The notes beneath the pieces were generated by a model. That model saw only the letters and a program-made list of their open reading frames with translations. It was not told the origin of the DNA and searched no databases. Below are positions 1-8,591 of a DNA stretch of 64,000 bases, piece after piece. This DNA is from an uncultured bacterium (GTDB lineage: Bacteria > Bacillota > Clostridia > TANB77 > CAG-508). Positions within the stretch are counted from its first letter, which is position 1. Every line of letters begins with the position of its first letter. Where the stretch lies: contig CAJMRY010000006.1 in NCBI GenBank assembly GCA_905215935.1, positions 1 through 64,000 of the forward strand, in the 5' to 3' direction. Made by a program: the position numbers and the translations under genes.

Positions 1-1
1 T

Positions 2-82
2 GCGAATTGGAATTGCGGTGCTCGTGTTTTTATTTTTGTAGATAATAATTTTATATTTACACATCATCTTCCTCAGCTCTAG
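2..82 (+). other. 3' tail of an open frame, possible DGR variable or template repeat
   Basis: An open frame runs in from the left edge and ends at TAG 80-82. It encodes a peptide containing NWNCGARVF. Repeats next to diversity-generating retroelement (DGR) reverse transcriptases often encode Asn/Trp/Gly-rich, C-type-lectin-like tails ending about 100 bases before the RT gene, which is what is seen here. No second copy lies inside the window, so variable and template repeat cannot be told apart, and the assignment rests on position and composition only. The bases from 83 to 167 hold no gene that I can see; they could be the 3' end of a template RNA. Confidence 0.35.
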
Positions 83-167
83 CTGAAAATTAGTCGAACT
101 GGACTGGCTTAGTAGTTCCTTTTGAATCGAAAAGTCGGTAGACAAAAATAAGATAACCAGGAGTAAT

Positions 168-1233
168 ATGAAAAGAGAAAAAGATATTTATATTAAAATT
201 ATAGATAAAAATAATATCTATAAAGCTATATTAAATGCTTCTAAAGGAAAAAAAGACAGAGAAAATGTTAAAAAAATACTAGATAATCCATATCATTATG
301 TAGATGTAATATACAATAAACTTGTTACAAAAATATATAATCCTAGTCCTTATGTAGAAATGAAAATACATGATGGTGTAAGAAAAAAAGAAAGAATAAT
401 ATATAAACCCAGATTTTTTCCAGATCAAGTTATACATTGGTGTCTAATGCAACAAATAGAATCTATTATAATGAAAGGAATGTACGAATTTTGTTGTGGA
501 TCTGTAAAAGGTCGAGGAATAATGCATGGAATGAAATACTTAAAAAAGATACTTGTAAGAGATAGAAAAAACACTAAATATTGTTTGAAATTAGATATTA
601 AGAAATTTTATCCAAGCATAAATCAAACTATATTAAAAAGAAAGTTTATGAGAATTATTAAGGATAGAGACACTTTAGATTTGATCGATAAAATAATAGA
701 TAGTGCAGACGAGGGAGTGCCGATTCGGAAACTACACAAGTCAGTGGTTTGCAAACTTCTTTTTACAAGACTTAGATCATTATATTAAAGAAGAACTAAA
801 AGTTCCTTATTATTTACGATACATGGATGACATGGTGTTATTTCATAGAAACAAAAAAGAACTACATAAAATTAAAGATAAGATAGAAGCATATCTAAAA
901 AATGAAGATTTAAAACTAAAAGAGAATTGGCAGTTATTTAAGGTAGACTCAAGACCAATTGATTTTTTAGGATATAGATTTTATAGAAATTACACTACTT
1001 TACGAAAAAGTAATTTTTTGAGAATAAAAAGAAGATATAAAAAAATATCTAAAAAACAAAAAATTACTTATACAGATGCTAGTGCATCATTAAGTTATTA
1101 TGGATGGCTAAAACATTGCGATTCATATAATTTTAATCAAAAATATGTCAAGCCATATGTGGACTTGAACAAATGTAAAGGAGTGATTAGAAATGAAAGC
1201 AGAAAGCAATTTACAACCAACAAACAAATTTGA
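168..1233 (+). CDS. DGR-type reverse transcriptase, +1 shift at CGG 726
   Basis: RNA-directed DNA polymerase of the DGR/phage type, 354 aa when C726 is skipped. Seen: an LDIKKFYPSI motif near residue 145, then PIGNYTSQ around residues 185-192, and the catalytic YMDD at 218-221. In this family the enzyme copies a template RNA, with errors opposite adenine, into a variable repeat of a target gene. The zero frame ends at 788, before YMDD, so the shift is needed for any active enzyme. The Gly restored at the shift belongs to the conserved IGNxxSQ motif. It sits just before lysis genes, so the target is probably a phage tail-fibre gene left of the window. The 3' end overlaps the next gene by 41 bases. 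No Avd accessory gene is visible. Confidence 0.85.
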
Positions 1234-1708
1234 AATAGAAAATATTATTGATGGAAAATGCGATATTGTCTTTTATGGTAATGTAGAAGAAATATCAACA
1301 TTAAATGATGAAGAGAAAAGATATTCTTATGATATTTACAGACTAAAAGCAAATTATAGAGATGACCTTGAAAAAGATTTAAATGACAATGAAGAAAAAT
1401 TTGCTGAGTGGCTAGAATTAGCAAAAAATACAGAATATAATGAATTAGCAGCAGAAGTAAGAACGAAAAGAAATGAATTACTAAAAGAATCAGATCAATA
1501 TATGTGCTTAGATAGAATGAATATAGATGTTTCAGATGAAGAAATAACGATAGTTACTGTAACAAAAATTGCAGTAGCTTTTTTTAAGTCTATTTTCAAT
1601 GTTTTAAAAGGAAATTATGCAAAATATAGGCAAGAACTACGAGATATTACAAAGCAAGAGGGGTTCCCTTATAATGTAGTATGGCCAACAAAAGATAAGG
1701 AGGATTAG
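1193..1708 (+). CDS. phage-associated hypothetical protein
   Basis: 171 aa, acidic and mostly helical in composition, with no motif I recognise. The ATG follows AAAGGAGTGATTAGAA, a good ribosome binding site inside the end of the RT gene. It is followed after one base by the XhlA-like gene, so it belongs to the prophage late operon. Its position between a DGR RT and the lysis cassette suggests a tail-tip or base-plate accessory role, but that is inference from order alone. Confidence 0.6.
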   Translation: MKAESNLQPTNKFEIENIIDGKCDIVFYGNVEEISTLNDEEKRYSYDIYRLKANYRDDLEKDLNDNEEKFAEWLELAKNTEYNELAAEVRTKRNELLKESDQYMCLDRMNIDVSDEEITIVTVTKIAVAFFKSIFNVLKGNYAKYRQELRDITKQEGFPYNVVWPTKDKED

Positions 1709-1709
1709 T

Positions 1710-2030
1710 ATGAATATAGAACTATCAACACTAATAAGTATAATATCTGTGTCAATAGCAGTAATAACAATAGTTTATAACATAACAAGAAATGGAAGAA
1801 AAGATGCAAAAGAAGATGTAAAAGAAGATGCAACTCAAATGGCAACAGTATTAACAGAACTAAAGAATATTATGGATGGAATATCAGATATTAAAAAAGA
1901 AATTACAGATGTAAAAAATGATGTGAAAGCTGATAGAGACAGAATAACAAGATTAGAAGAATCTGCAAAGCAAGCACATAAAAGAATTGACGAAATTCTT
2001 TCAAGAATAGAAAGAAAGGAGGGAAAATAA
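1710..2030 (+). CDS. XhlA-like hemolysin/holin accessory protein
   Basis: 106 aa. An N-terminal hydrophobic segment (about residues 6-26) is followed by a long charged region predicted to form a coiled coil, with repeated KEDVKEDA and DIKKEITDVKNDVK patterns. This is the layout of small membrane-bound XhlA-type proteins, which act with a holin in phage lysis cassettes. The orientation differs from classical XhlA, whose membrane segment is C-terminal, so the name is by role and context. It lies directly upstream of the holin with a one-base gap. Confidence 0.6.
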   Translation: MNIELSTLISIISVSIAVITIVYNITRNGRKDAKEDVKEDATQMATVLTELKNIMDGISDIKKEITDVKNDVKADRDRITRLEESAKQAHKRIDEILSRIERKEGK

Positions 2031-2031
2031 T

Positions 2032-2286
2032 ATGACAGTACAAGTATTAGTTTATATTATAACTACATTATTTACTTACATTTTAGGTAAAGTATCTAAA
2101 AGATTTAACTGGAATGAGACTTTACCAATACCGGTTCAAAATATTCTAATAGGTATTATAGCTTCTGTTATAGGATGTTTAATACATATAGAAGGATTAG
2201 ATACTAATGCGATAATAACAGCAGTTATTACAGCACTTGGTGGAATTGGTACAGCAACTGTATTATACGATGCAAAAAATCAATAA
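2032..2286 (+). CDS. phage holin
   Basis: 84 aa with two or three hydrophobic segments (about residues 3-20, 35-52 and 58-76) and few charges, the usual size and shape of a phage holin that makes the membrane permeable so the endolysin can reach the wall. It contains the turn PIPVQN between segments, as in holins of Firmicutes phages. It is placed between the XhlA-like gene and the endolysin. A CGG occurs here across two codons (CCG GTT) and causes no break. Confidence 0.75.
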   Translation: MTVQVLVYIITTLFTYILGKVSKRFNWNETLPIPVQNILIGIIASVIGCLIHIEGLDTNAIITAVITALGGIGTATVLYDAKNQ

Positions 2287-2320
2287 TTAATACAAGAAAA
2301 TATTTCTTGTAAATTTAAGA

Positions 2321-2357
2321 TACTGGAAGAAAAACAAAAATCTTCCAGTATTATTTT
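2321..2357 (+). terminator. hairpin after the holin gene
   Basis: Arms TACTGGAAGA (2321-2330) and TCTTCCAGTA (2341-2350) are perfect complements around a 10-base loop and are followed by a T-rich run. It may attenuate transcription into the endolysin, because the AAGGAGGT site of the next small gene follows at once. Confidence 0.7.
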
Positions 2358-2376
2358 TTATAAGGAGGTCTTCAAA

Positions 2377-2463
2377 ATGGAAGATGAAAATACAGAAGCA
2401 TTTGATATTGAAAATCAAAATGTAGAAGAGTTAAGAAATTATGAAGAAGGAGGTACAGAGTAA
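2377..2463 (+). CDS. small acidic prophage protein
   Basis: 28 aa, very acidic (starts MEDENTEAFD), with a strong AAGGAGGT site upstream. Its TAA overlaps the ATG of the endolysin gene (TAATG), so it may act as a coupling leader for endolysin translation. No function is recognised. The start, ribosome binding site and overlap make it a probable real gene. Confidence 0.5.
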   Translation: MEDENTEAFDIENQNVEELRNYEEGGTE

Positions 2464-3587
2464 TGGCATATAAAGGTCCAGATATATCAGCTTGGCAAGG
2501 TGATATTGATATAAAGTCACTTGCAAAACAAGTTGATTTTTTTATTTTTAGAGCATATGCAGGAAGTTCAAAAGATAAAAAAGTAGATCGTAATGTACAA
2601 CTGGCAATTGAAAGTGGAAAACCATTTGGATTATATATTTATTCATATGCATTAAATACTGCACAAGCAAGAGAAGAAGCACAAAGAATGGTAACATTAG
2701 CAAATTCATATTCTGTAAAACCTAATTTTCTAGTAATAGATATGGAAGATGCTGATGGATACAAAAGAAGATATGGAATGCCATCAAATCAAATATTAAA
2801 AGACATATGTACTGTAGAAGGAGAAATATTTGAACAAAGTGGATATTATGCAATGGTATATGCAAGTTCATCTTGGTTTAAGAATCAGCTTGCAGGCTTA
2901 ACTAGATTTGATAAATGGGTTGCTCATTGGCCAGTATCAGGAGGCAAACAAAAAGGAAATGCAACAGATCCATCAGGAGAAAATGCTAATAATTGTGGTA
3001 TATGGCAATTCACATCTGAAGGAACTTTAGGTGGATATAATGGAAGATTAGATATGAATTATGCTTATAAAGATTTTGTTGTTAAAGGATATATAGTAAA
3101 TCCACAACCTACTAAAAAATCAAATGAAGAAATAGCTGAAGAAGTAAAACAAGGATTATGGGGAAATGGTGATGATAGAAAGAATAGGCTATCAGTAGCA
3201 GGGTATGATTATAATACAGTACAAAATATTGTAAATGGAAGTTATAATAAATCTCAAGATACAATTACTTATTATATTGTTAAAAGAGGAGATACTTTAT
3301 CAGGTATAGGATCTAAATATAATGTAAATTGGAAAGATATAGCCAATTTAAACAATATATCAAGTCCATATATTATATATGTTGGACAATCTATAAAAAT
3401 ACCTGTAAAAGGAAATACAACGAATGTTCAACCACAACAAAATGTTCAAAAGACATATACAGTTAAATCAGGAGACACATTATCAGGTATTGCTGCAAAA
3501 TATGGTACTACATATCAAGAGATAGCAAGAAAAAATGGAATAGCAAATCCAAATAAGATTTATCCAGGACAAGTATTAAAAATATAA
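2463..3587 (+). CDS. GH25 lysozyme with two LysM domains (endolysin)
   Basis: 374 aa. Residues 1-200 are a glycoside hydrolase family 25 muramidase: DISAWQGDID at the N-terminus, VIDMEDAD for the catalytic acid, and IWQFTSEG plus DMNYAY near the end. A linker follows, then two LysM peptidoglycan-binding repeats (about 270-316 and 327-374) with YIVKRGDTLSGIGSKY and YTVKSGDTLSGIAAKY. It cleaves the glycan backbone of the cell wall to release phage. There is no signal peptide, as expected for a holin-dependent endolysin. Confidence 0.93.
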   Translation: MAYKGPDISAWQGDIDIKSLAKQVDFFIFRAYAGSSKDKKVDRNVQLAIESGKPFGLYIYSYALNTAQAREEAQRMVTLANSYSVKPNFLVIDMEDADGYKRRYGMPSNQILKDICTVEGEIFEQSGYYAMVYASSSWFKNQLAGLTRFDKWVAHWPVSGGKQKGNATDPSGENANNCGIWQFTSEGTLGGYNGRLDMNYAYKDFVVKGYIVNPQPTKKSNEEIAEEVKQGLWGNGDDRKNRLSVAGYDYNTVQNIVNGSYNKSQDTITYYIVKRGDTLSGIGSKYNVNWKDIANLNNISSPYIIYVGQSIKIPVKGNTTNVQPQQNVQKTYTVKSGDTLSGIAAKYGTTYQEIARKNGIANPNKIYPGQVLKI

Positions 3588-3593
3588 TAAATA

Positions 3594-3616
3594 AAGAGGA
3601 GAAGTGATCTCCTCTT
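3594..3616. terminator. convergent terminator between endolysin and MutS-I gene
   Basis: Perfect arms AAGAGGAGA and TCTCCTCTT with a five-base loop lie between two convergent genes, with A/T-rich flanks on both sides, so it can work in both directions. The right arm overlaps the last codons of the reverse-strand gene. Confidence 0.7.
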
Positions 3617-3998
3617 ATTGTATATTTTTTAATTTTTGTTGTATATTATATAATATATCAAATGCTTCCTTAAAGGTTGTATTATTCAAATCAATACTCT
3701 TAATTTTTTTGATAATTTGATCATAAGAAGTATTTTGATTAGAAGATGCTAGATTAGATATTATTTCAAAGTTAAGGTCCTTTGATTTTAATAATTGTGT
3801 ATATTTTTCTAATTTGGCGATTGGAAATCCACATTTTATTATATCTGGCCCAAGATCAGTTAATTTTAATCCGATTGCATTTGAAACTTTTCTAGCATCT
3901 TCATTTAAGATATTATAAAAAATACCTACTTTAAAAATATAAATTTTTTCAGAATCTTTTTTCTTAAGATCTTCATATTGCTTTAGAAGTTTGCTCAT
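3615..3998 (-). CDS. stand-alone MutS domain I protein (MSL-like)
   Basis: 127 aa. The segment IYIFKVGIFYNILNEDAR followed by GLKLTDLG and KCGFPIAKLEKY matches the N-terminal mismatch-recognition domain I of MutS, with no ATPase domain. From memory, MutS-like proteins (MSL) have been listed among accessory genes near diversity-generating retroelements, and an RT of that type lies 2.4 kb away. A mismatch-binding helper could affect how edited cDNA is resolved. That role is inference. The gene is translationally coupled to the regulator upstream, overlapping it by 26 bases. Confidence 0.7.
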   Translation of the reverse strand: MSKLLKQYEDLKKKDSEKIYIFKVGIFYNILNEDARKVSNAIGLKLTDLGPDIIKCGFPIAKLEKYTQLLKSKDLNFEIISNLASSNQNTSYDQIIKKIKSIDLNNTTFKEAFDILYNIQQKLKNIQ

Positions 3999-4221
3999 TT
4001 CTTTTTACCTTCTTTCTAATAGATTTTTTCCTTATAATAATATCTCCTGGCTCACATTCCAAAATATCACACATTTTTTCTAATGTTTCAAAACGAATAG
4101 AAATAGTTTCATTGTTCATAAGATGTGACAAAGATTGATAGCCTCCTTCCATATGCTTAATGAACCAATATTTCGACTTATTTTTTTCCTTTAGTATTTC
4201 GTTTACTCTTACATATATCAT
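3973..4221 (-). CDS. XRE-family helix-turn-helix regulator
   Basis: 82 aa Cro/CI-type DNA-binding protein: a helix-turn-helix around residues 15-45 (YWFIKHMEGGYQSLSHLMNN) followed by a second helical part ending ILECEPGDIIIRK, the usual Xre tail. A Lys/Arg-rich C-terminus follows. It is transcribed away from the prophage lysis genes, in one unit with the MutS-I protein. It could be a prophage repressor or a regulator of the accessory pair. The start is ATG with an upstream AAAAGAGGTG. Confidence 0.8.
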   Translation of the reverse strand: MIYVRVNEILKEKNKSKYWFIKHMEGGYQSLSHLMNNETISIRFETLEKMCDILECEPGDIIIRKKSIRKKVKRNEQTSKAI

Positions 4222-4363
4222 CTTTTCACCTCTTTTCCTTATAGATATTTTAAAACAAACTGCAATTTATTTTAACTATAATGAAAAAGACTGAAATAAG
4301 TGACACCTAATTTACAATAGAGGTAAACAATGATATAATCTAAAAGCAAAAGAGGTGTATATA

Positions 4364-4504
4364 ATGATAGAAGTTTTAATGAAGATAAAAGAAATGATAA
4401 AAAACAATGAAAACGATAAGGCTATTGAATACATAGACAAAATGTTAAAAGAAAATAAAAATCCTAATACATATTTAGAAGATTTAGTGAATGAATTAAA
4501 ATAA
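4364..4504 (+). CDS. small hypothetical protein
   Basis: 46 aa, helical and charged (MIEVLMKIKEMI start). ATG lies eight bases after AAGAGGTG. No family is recognised. It stands between the prophage regulator and mtaB, so it may still be prophage cargo. Confidence 0.45.
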   Translation: MIEVLMKIKEMIKNNENDKAIEYIDKMLKENKNPNTYLEDLVNELK

Positions 4505-4653
4505 TGTATAATAATGTCAAAAGATGTCGAACTTTGTAATTGAGTAATATCAATGAAAGTAGACATTGTATCTATCGTTCAGTATAGTTATTTTTATTTA
4601 CATAATATGGTAAAATATAATATAAGAGATATCTCTGAAAAGGAGGGATATTT

Positions 4654-4791
4654 ATGAAGATATATTTGCCAGAATTAAATATATTTGATAAAATATTAAA
4701 AGTAATCTTTGCAAAATATACTGAAAAAGTATATAGACAAGGAATTAAAGATGGATTTAATTGGCATTACAAAAAAACATGGGAAAAATAG
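4654..4791 (+). CDS. small basic hypothetical protein
   Basis: 45 aa, basic and aromatic-rich (MKIYLPELNIFDKILK start, ending HYKKTWEK). ATG sits seven bases after AAAAGGAGGG, a strong ribosome binding site. No family is recognised. It is adjacent to and on the same strand as mtaB. Confidence 0.5.
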   Translation: MKIYLPELNIFDKILKVIFAKYTEKVYRQGIKDGFNWHYKKTWEK

Positions 4792-4824
4792 AAAAAATAA
4801 AAATCGTTGAAAGGCAGTAATAAT

Positions 4825-6140
4825 ATGGAATACAAAGAAAATAATAATAAAAAAAGGGTTGCTTTCTTTACATTGCGGTTGTAAAGTTAATCAGTATGAA
4901 ACAAATGGTATGATGCAAAAATTTATGGAAGCTGGATACAAAATAGTAGAATTTCATGATTTTGCGGATATTTATATTGTTAATACTTGTACAGTAACTA
5001 ATATGGCAGATAAAAAGTCAAGGCAAATGCTTAGAAGAGTAAAAGAAATAAATAAAAACTCAATACTTATTGCGGTTCGGATGTTATGCACAAGTAGCAA
5101 AAAATGAATTAGAGAAAATAGATGAAATAGATTTGGTTTTAGGTAATAATGAAAAAACTAATATATTGGAATGTATAGAAGAATATGTACAAAGTAATAT
5201 AAAAGAGGAAGTTAAAGATGTAATGCATCAGTCAGAGTTTTTGGACTTTGGTAGTGTTACATATACAGAAAAAACAAGAGCTGTAATAAAAGTTCAGGAT
5301 GGTTGTGATAGGTTCTGCTCATATTGTATTATTCCATATGCAAGAGGAAGAGTTAGAAGTAGAAATCCTGAAAGCATTTTAAGAGAAATTGAAGAAATAA
5401 GTGATAAAGGAATAAAAGAAGTTGTTATTACTGGAATACATGTTGCATCTTATGGAAGAGATTTTAAAAATTCATATAGATTAATAGATTTATTAGAAGA
5501 TATAAATAAAATAGAAGGAATTAAAAGAATTAGACTTGGTTCTTTAGAGCCGACTTTAATTACAGAAGAGTTTGTATCAAGATTAAAGAAATTAGAAAAA
5601 ATGTGTGATCATTTTCATTTATCACTTCAAAGTGGATGTGATGAAACTTTAAAGAGAATGAATAGAAAATATACAACTAATGAATTTAAAGCTTGTACAG
5701 ATTTATTAAAAAAAGCTTATCCTGATGTGTCACTTACAACTGATATTATTGTTGGATTCCCAGGAGAAACAGAAGAGGAATTTGAAAAAACATATAACTT
5801 CCTAAAAGATATAGATTTTTATAAAATGCATGTTTTTAAATATTCACCAAGAAAAGGAACAAAAGCAGCTGTTATGCAAAATCAGATTGATGGAAATATT
5901 AAAGAGCAAAGAAGTGCAAGACTAATTGAATTATCTGACAATAATGAAAAAATGCATAATAACAAATATATTGGAAAAACAGTAGAAGTTCTTTTTGAAG
6001 AAAAAGATGGAGAATATATTAAAGGACATACAACAAATTATATGGTGGTTAAAACAAAAAATATAGATAAGATATTAGAGAATCGTATAGAAAAAATAAA
6101 AATAAATCATGCCTATGATTCAGAATTAATAGGTGATTAA
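4825..6140 (+). CDS. mtaB: tRNA methylthiotransferase MtaB, two +1 shifts at CGG
   Basis: Radical SAM enzyme making ms2t6A37 in tRNAs that read ANN codons; 437 aa once C4876 and C5078 are skipped. Order: methylthiotransferase domain with TLGCKVNQYETN (Gly18 restored), VNTCTVTN and VGCYAQ (Gly85 restored), radical SAM cluster CDRFCSYC near residue 165, then a TRAM-like tail. All three N-terminal cluster cysteines and the SAM cysteines are present. The ATG at 4825 follows AAAGG. Without the first skip, translation stops at TAA two codons later (CGG TTG TAA). Both restored glycines flank iron-sulfur cysteines that do not vary in the family. Confidence 0.9.
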
Positions 6141-6146
6141 AGAAAT

Positions 6147-6183
6147 CCTCATCTTAAATAAAATTATAGATGAGGGCTTTTTA
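6147..6183 (+). terminator. terminator of mtaB
   Basis: Arms CCTCATCT (6147-6154) and AGATGAGG (6168-6175) followed by GCTTTTT. The next 330 bases (6184-6513) are very AT-rich and hold no gene or clear RNA that I can see. Confidence 0.85.
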
Positions 6184-6513
6184 TATAAAAGTAATAATTA
6201 CATAGTTACTAGTTAATAGTTTTTTTGTAAATAGATTCAGACATTTAATATATGCTGTATATATCTAAACTTAATTTTAAGTTACTAACTTTTATTTGTT
6301 GTTAATTAACCATATTTCAATATTGAATTGTTTTTAGCATAAAACATATATTTATAATTTCTTGAAAATCTCTTAAATTTGACTTTAGATATAAAAACTT
6401 TATTAAGATAGTAACTTTTATTTAATAATTTATAGGTGATTCATAACTCGAATTATATACAATAGATAAAAATTAATATATAATAAAAAATAAAATTAAT
6501 TGGAGATGATAAG

Positions 6514-7302
6514 ATGAAGATAGGTTATTTGGGTCCAAAAGGAACATTCTCTTATGAAGCATGTACAAAATATTGTGATGAAAAATATCAAATGATAGAA
6601 TATAAAACAATTTCAAGTGTGATTGAAGGATTAGAAAAAGCAGAAGTTGATGAAGCAATAGTTCCTATAGAAAATCTATTACAAGGTGGGGTAACTGAGA
6701 CAATAGATACTTTAATAAAATATGAGTATATATATGTAACAAAGGAAATTACATTAAAGATAAATCAAAATCTAATGGCTAATAAAAACTATGAATTAAA
6801 TAAAATAAAAGAAGTATTTTCACATCCACAAGCATTAGCACAATGTAAAAATTACATAGAAAATAACTTGAAAAATGCTATAATTAATCAAGTTTCAAGT
6901 ACTGCACTAGCGGCAAAAGAGATAAAAAATAAAGAGTATTGTGCATGTATAGCAAATAAATCTTGTGCTAAAGAATATGATTTAGTTTTATTAGATGAAA
7001 AGATTCAAGATAATAATTTAAATGAGACTAAATTTTGGATATTAAATAAAGTAAAAAATAAAAATGGAAACAAAATGTCTATAATATTTTCAACACAAAA
7101 TAAGCCAGGAGAATTATATAAAGTATTAGGGATATTTAATCAGAATAATGTAAATTTAAGTAAAATAGAATCAAGACCTGCAAAAACGGTTTTGGGAGAA
7201 TATATATTTTTAGTTGATATTGATGTGAATAAAAATATAGAAGAAGTATTAGAAATAGTAAAAAATAATTGTAGTTATTTTAGAATATTAGGAATTTATT
7301 AA
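6514..7302 (+). CDS. pheA: prephenate dehydratase
   Basis: 262 aa monofunctional prephenate dehydratase converting prephenate to phenylpyruvate in phenylalanine synthesis. N-terminal catalytic lobe begins IGYLGPKGTFSYEA, with IVPIENLLQGGV near residue 52. The usual catalytic TRF-type motif region reads NETKFWIL. A C-terminal ACT domain (about 185-262, KPGELYKVLGIFNQNNVNLSKIESRP) senses phenylalanine. It is followed after 16 bases by an aminotransferase, which probably performs the next step. The start is ATG after GGAGATGATAAG. Confidence 0.92.
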   Translation: MKIGYLGPKGTFSYEACTKYCDEKYQMIEYKTISSVIEGLEKAEVDEAIVPIENLLQGGVTETIDTLIKYEYIYVTKEITLKINQNLMANKNYELNKIKEVFSHPQALAQCKNYIENNLKNAIINQVSSTALAAKEIKNKEYCACIANKSCAKEYDLVLLDEKIQDNNLNETKFWILNKVKNKNGNKMSIIFSTQNKPGELYKVLGIFNQNNVNLSKIESRPAKTVLGEYIFLVDIDVNKNIEEVLEIVKNNCSYFRILGIY

Positions 7303-7318
7303 AGTAGGTGAAAAAGAT

Positions 7319-8506
7319 ATGATATCAGAAAAAATGAAAGAATTAGTTAAAAATAACTCTGTAATAAGAGAAATGTTTGAAGAAGGAAAAAGGTTATCTA
7401 AAATATATGGGAAGGAAAATGTTTATGATTTTAGCCTAGGAAATCCAAGTGTTCCCACACCAGATAATATTAAAGAAGCAATAATAAAAATTTTAGAAAA
7501 TGAAGATACACAAATACTTCATGGATATATGAGTAATAGCGGATTTGAAGATGTGAGAGAAAAAGTTGCAAGCTCAATAAATAATAAATTCGGTACAAGC
7601 TTTACATCAAAAAATATAATTATGACGGTTGGGGCAGCGAGTGGATTAAATATAATATTAAAATCTATATTAAATCCTGAAGATGAAGTTTTAGTAATAG
7701 CTCCTTATTTTGTAGAATATAAAAACTATGTAAAAAATTATGATGGAAAAATTGTAGTTACAATGGCAAATGAAGAAAACTTTGAGCCAGATTTAAAAGA
7801 TTTAGCATCTAAAATATCAGCAAAAACAAAAGCTGTTATTATAAATACACCTAATAATCCAACAGGAGTAGTATACTCAGAGAATACTATAAAAGAATTA
7901 GCAAAAATACTAAAAGAAAAGGAACAAGAATATAATAATGAAATTTATCTAATTTCAGATGAGCCATATAGAGAATTAGTTTATGATGATATAAAAATTC
8001 CATATATTACAAAATTTTATAAAAATACTTTTATTGTATATTCATATAGTAAATCATTATCTTTGCCAGGCGAAAGAATTGGATATGTTGTAGTACCAAA
8101 TGAAATGGTAGATAGTAATAATGTGATTGAAGCAGTAACAATAGCAAATCGTGTCTTGGGTTCAGTTAATGCACCATCTTTAATGCAAAAAGTAATTGGA
8201 GAGTGTGTAGATTTAACAGTCGATATTTCACAATATAAGAAAAATAGAGATTTATTATACAATTATTTAATAGAGTGTAATTTTGAATGTATAAAACCAC
8301 AAGGAGCATTTTATTTATTTTTAAAATCACCAATTAAAAATGATAAGGAATTTTGTAATATTGCAAAAGAATATAATATTTTAATGGTTCCAGGAAGTTC
8401 GTTTGCATATCCAGGTTATGTCAGAATTTCATATTGTGTAGATTATGAAATGATAAAACGTTCTCTTCCAGCTTTTAAAAAATTGGCAATTGCTATGAAT
8501 AAATAA
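7319..8506 (+). CDS. PLP-dependent class I/II aminotransferase
   Basis: 395 aa fold-type I aminotransferase. Seen: NTPNNPTG around residue 180, SDEPYREL near 215, and the Schiff-base lysine in SYSKSLSLPGERIGY near 240. The C-terminal arginine lies in YVRISYC. Placed directly after pheA, it most likely turns phenylpyruvate into phenylalanine, though this subgroup also acts on aspartate and other amino acids and the substrate cannot be fixed from sequence. The ATG follows AGTAGGTGAAAAAGAT. Confidence 0.85.
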   Translation: MISEKMKELVKNNSVIREMFEEGKRLSKIYGKENVYDFSLGNPSVPTPDNIKEAIIKILENEDTQILHGYMSNSGFEDVREKVASSINNKFGTSFTSKNIIMTVGAASGLNIILKSILNPEDEVLVIAPYFVEYKNYVKNYDGKIVVTMANEENFEPDLKDLASKISAKTKAVIINTPNNPTGVVYSENTIKELAKILKEKEQEYNNEIYLISDEPYRELVYDDIKIPYITKFYKNTFIVYSYSKSLSLPGERIGYVVVPNEMVDSNNVIEAVTIANRVLGSVNAPSLMQKVIGECVDLTVDISQYKKNRDLLYNYLIECNFECIKPQGAFYLFLKSPIKNDKEFCNIAKEYNILMVPGSSFAYPGYVRISYCVDYEMIKRSLPAFKKLAIAMNK

Positions 8507-8591
8507 GCATTTGTTTATTATTATGTATTGTATTTTTTTATGAATTGTAATATAATTTTGAATAAATTTTATAAGAAAAAGAGGAGATTAT

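Noticed and set aside
8507..8591. T-box riboswitch before alaS.
   Set aside because: The gap is only 85 bases and has no T-box motif or terminator hairpin.
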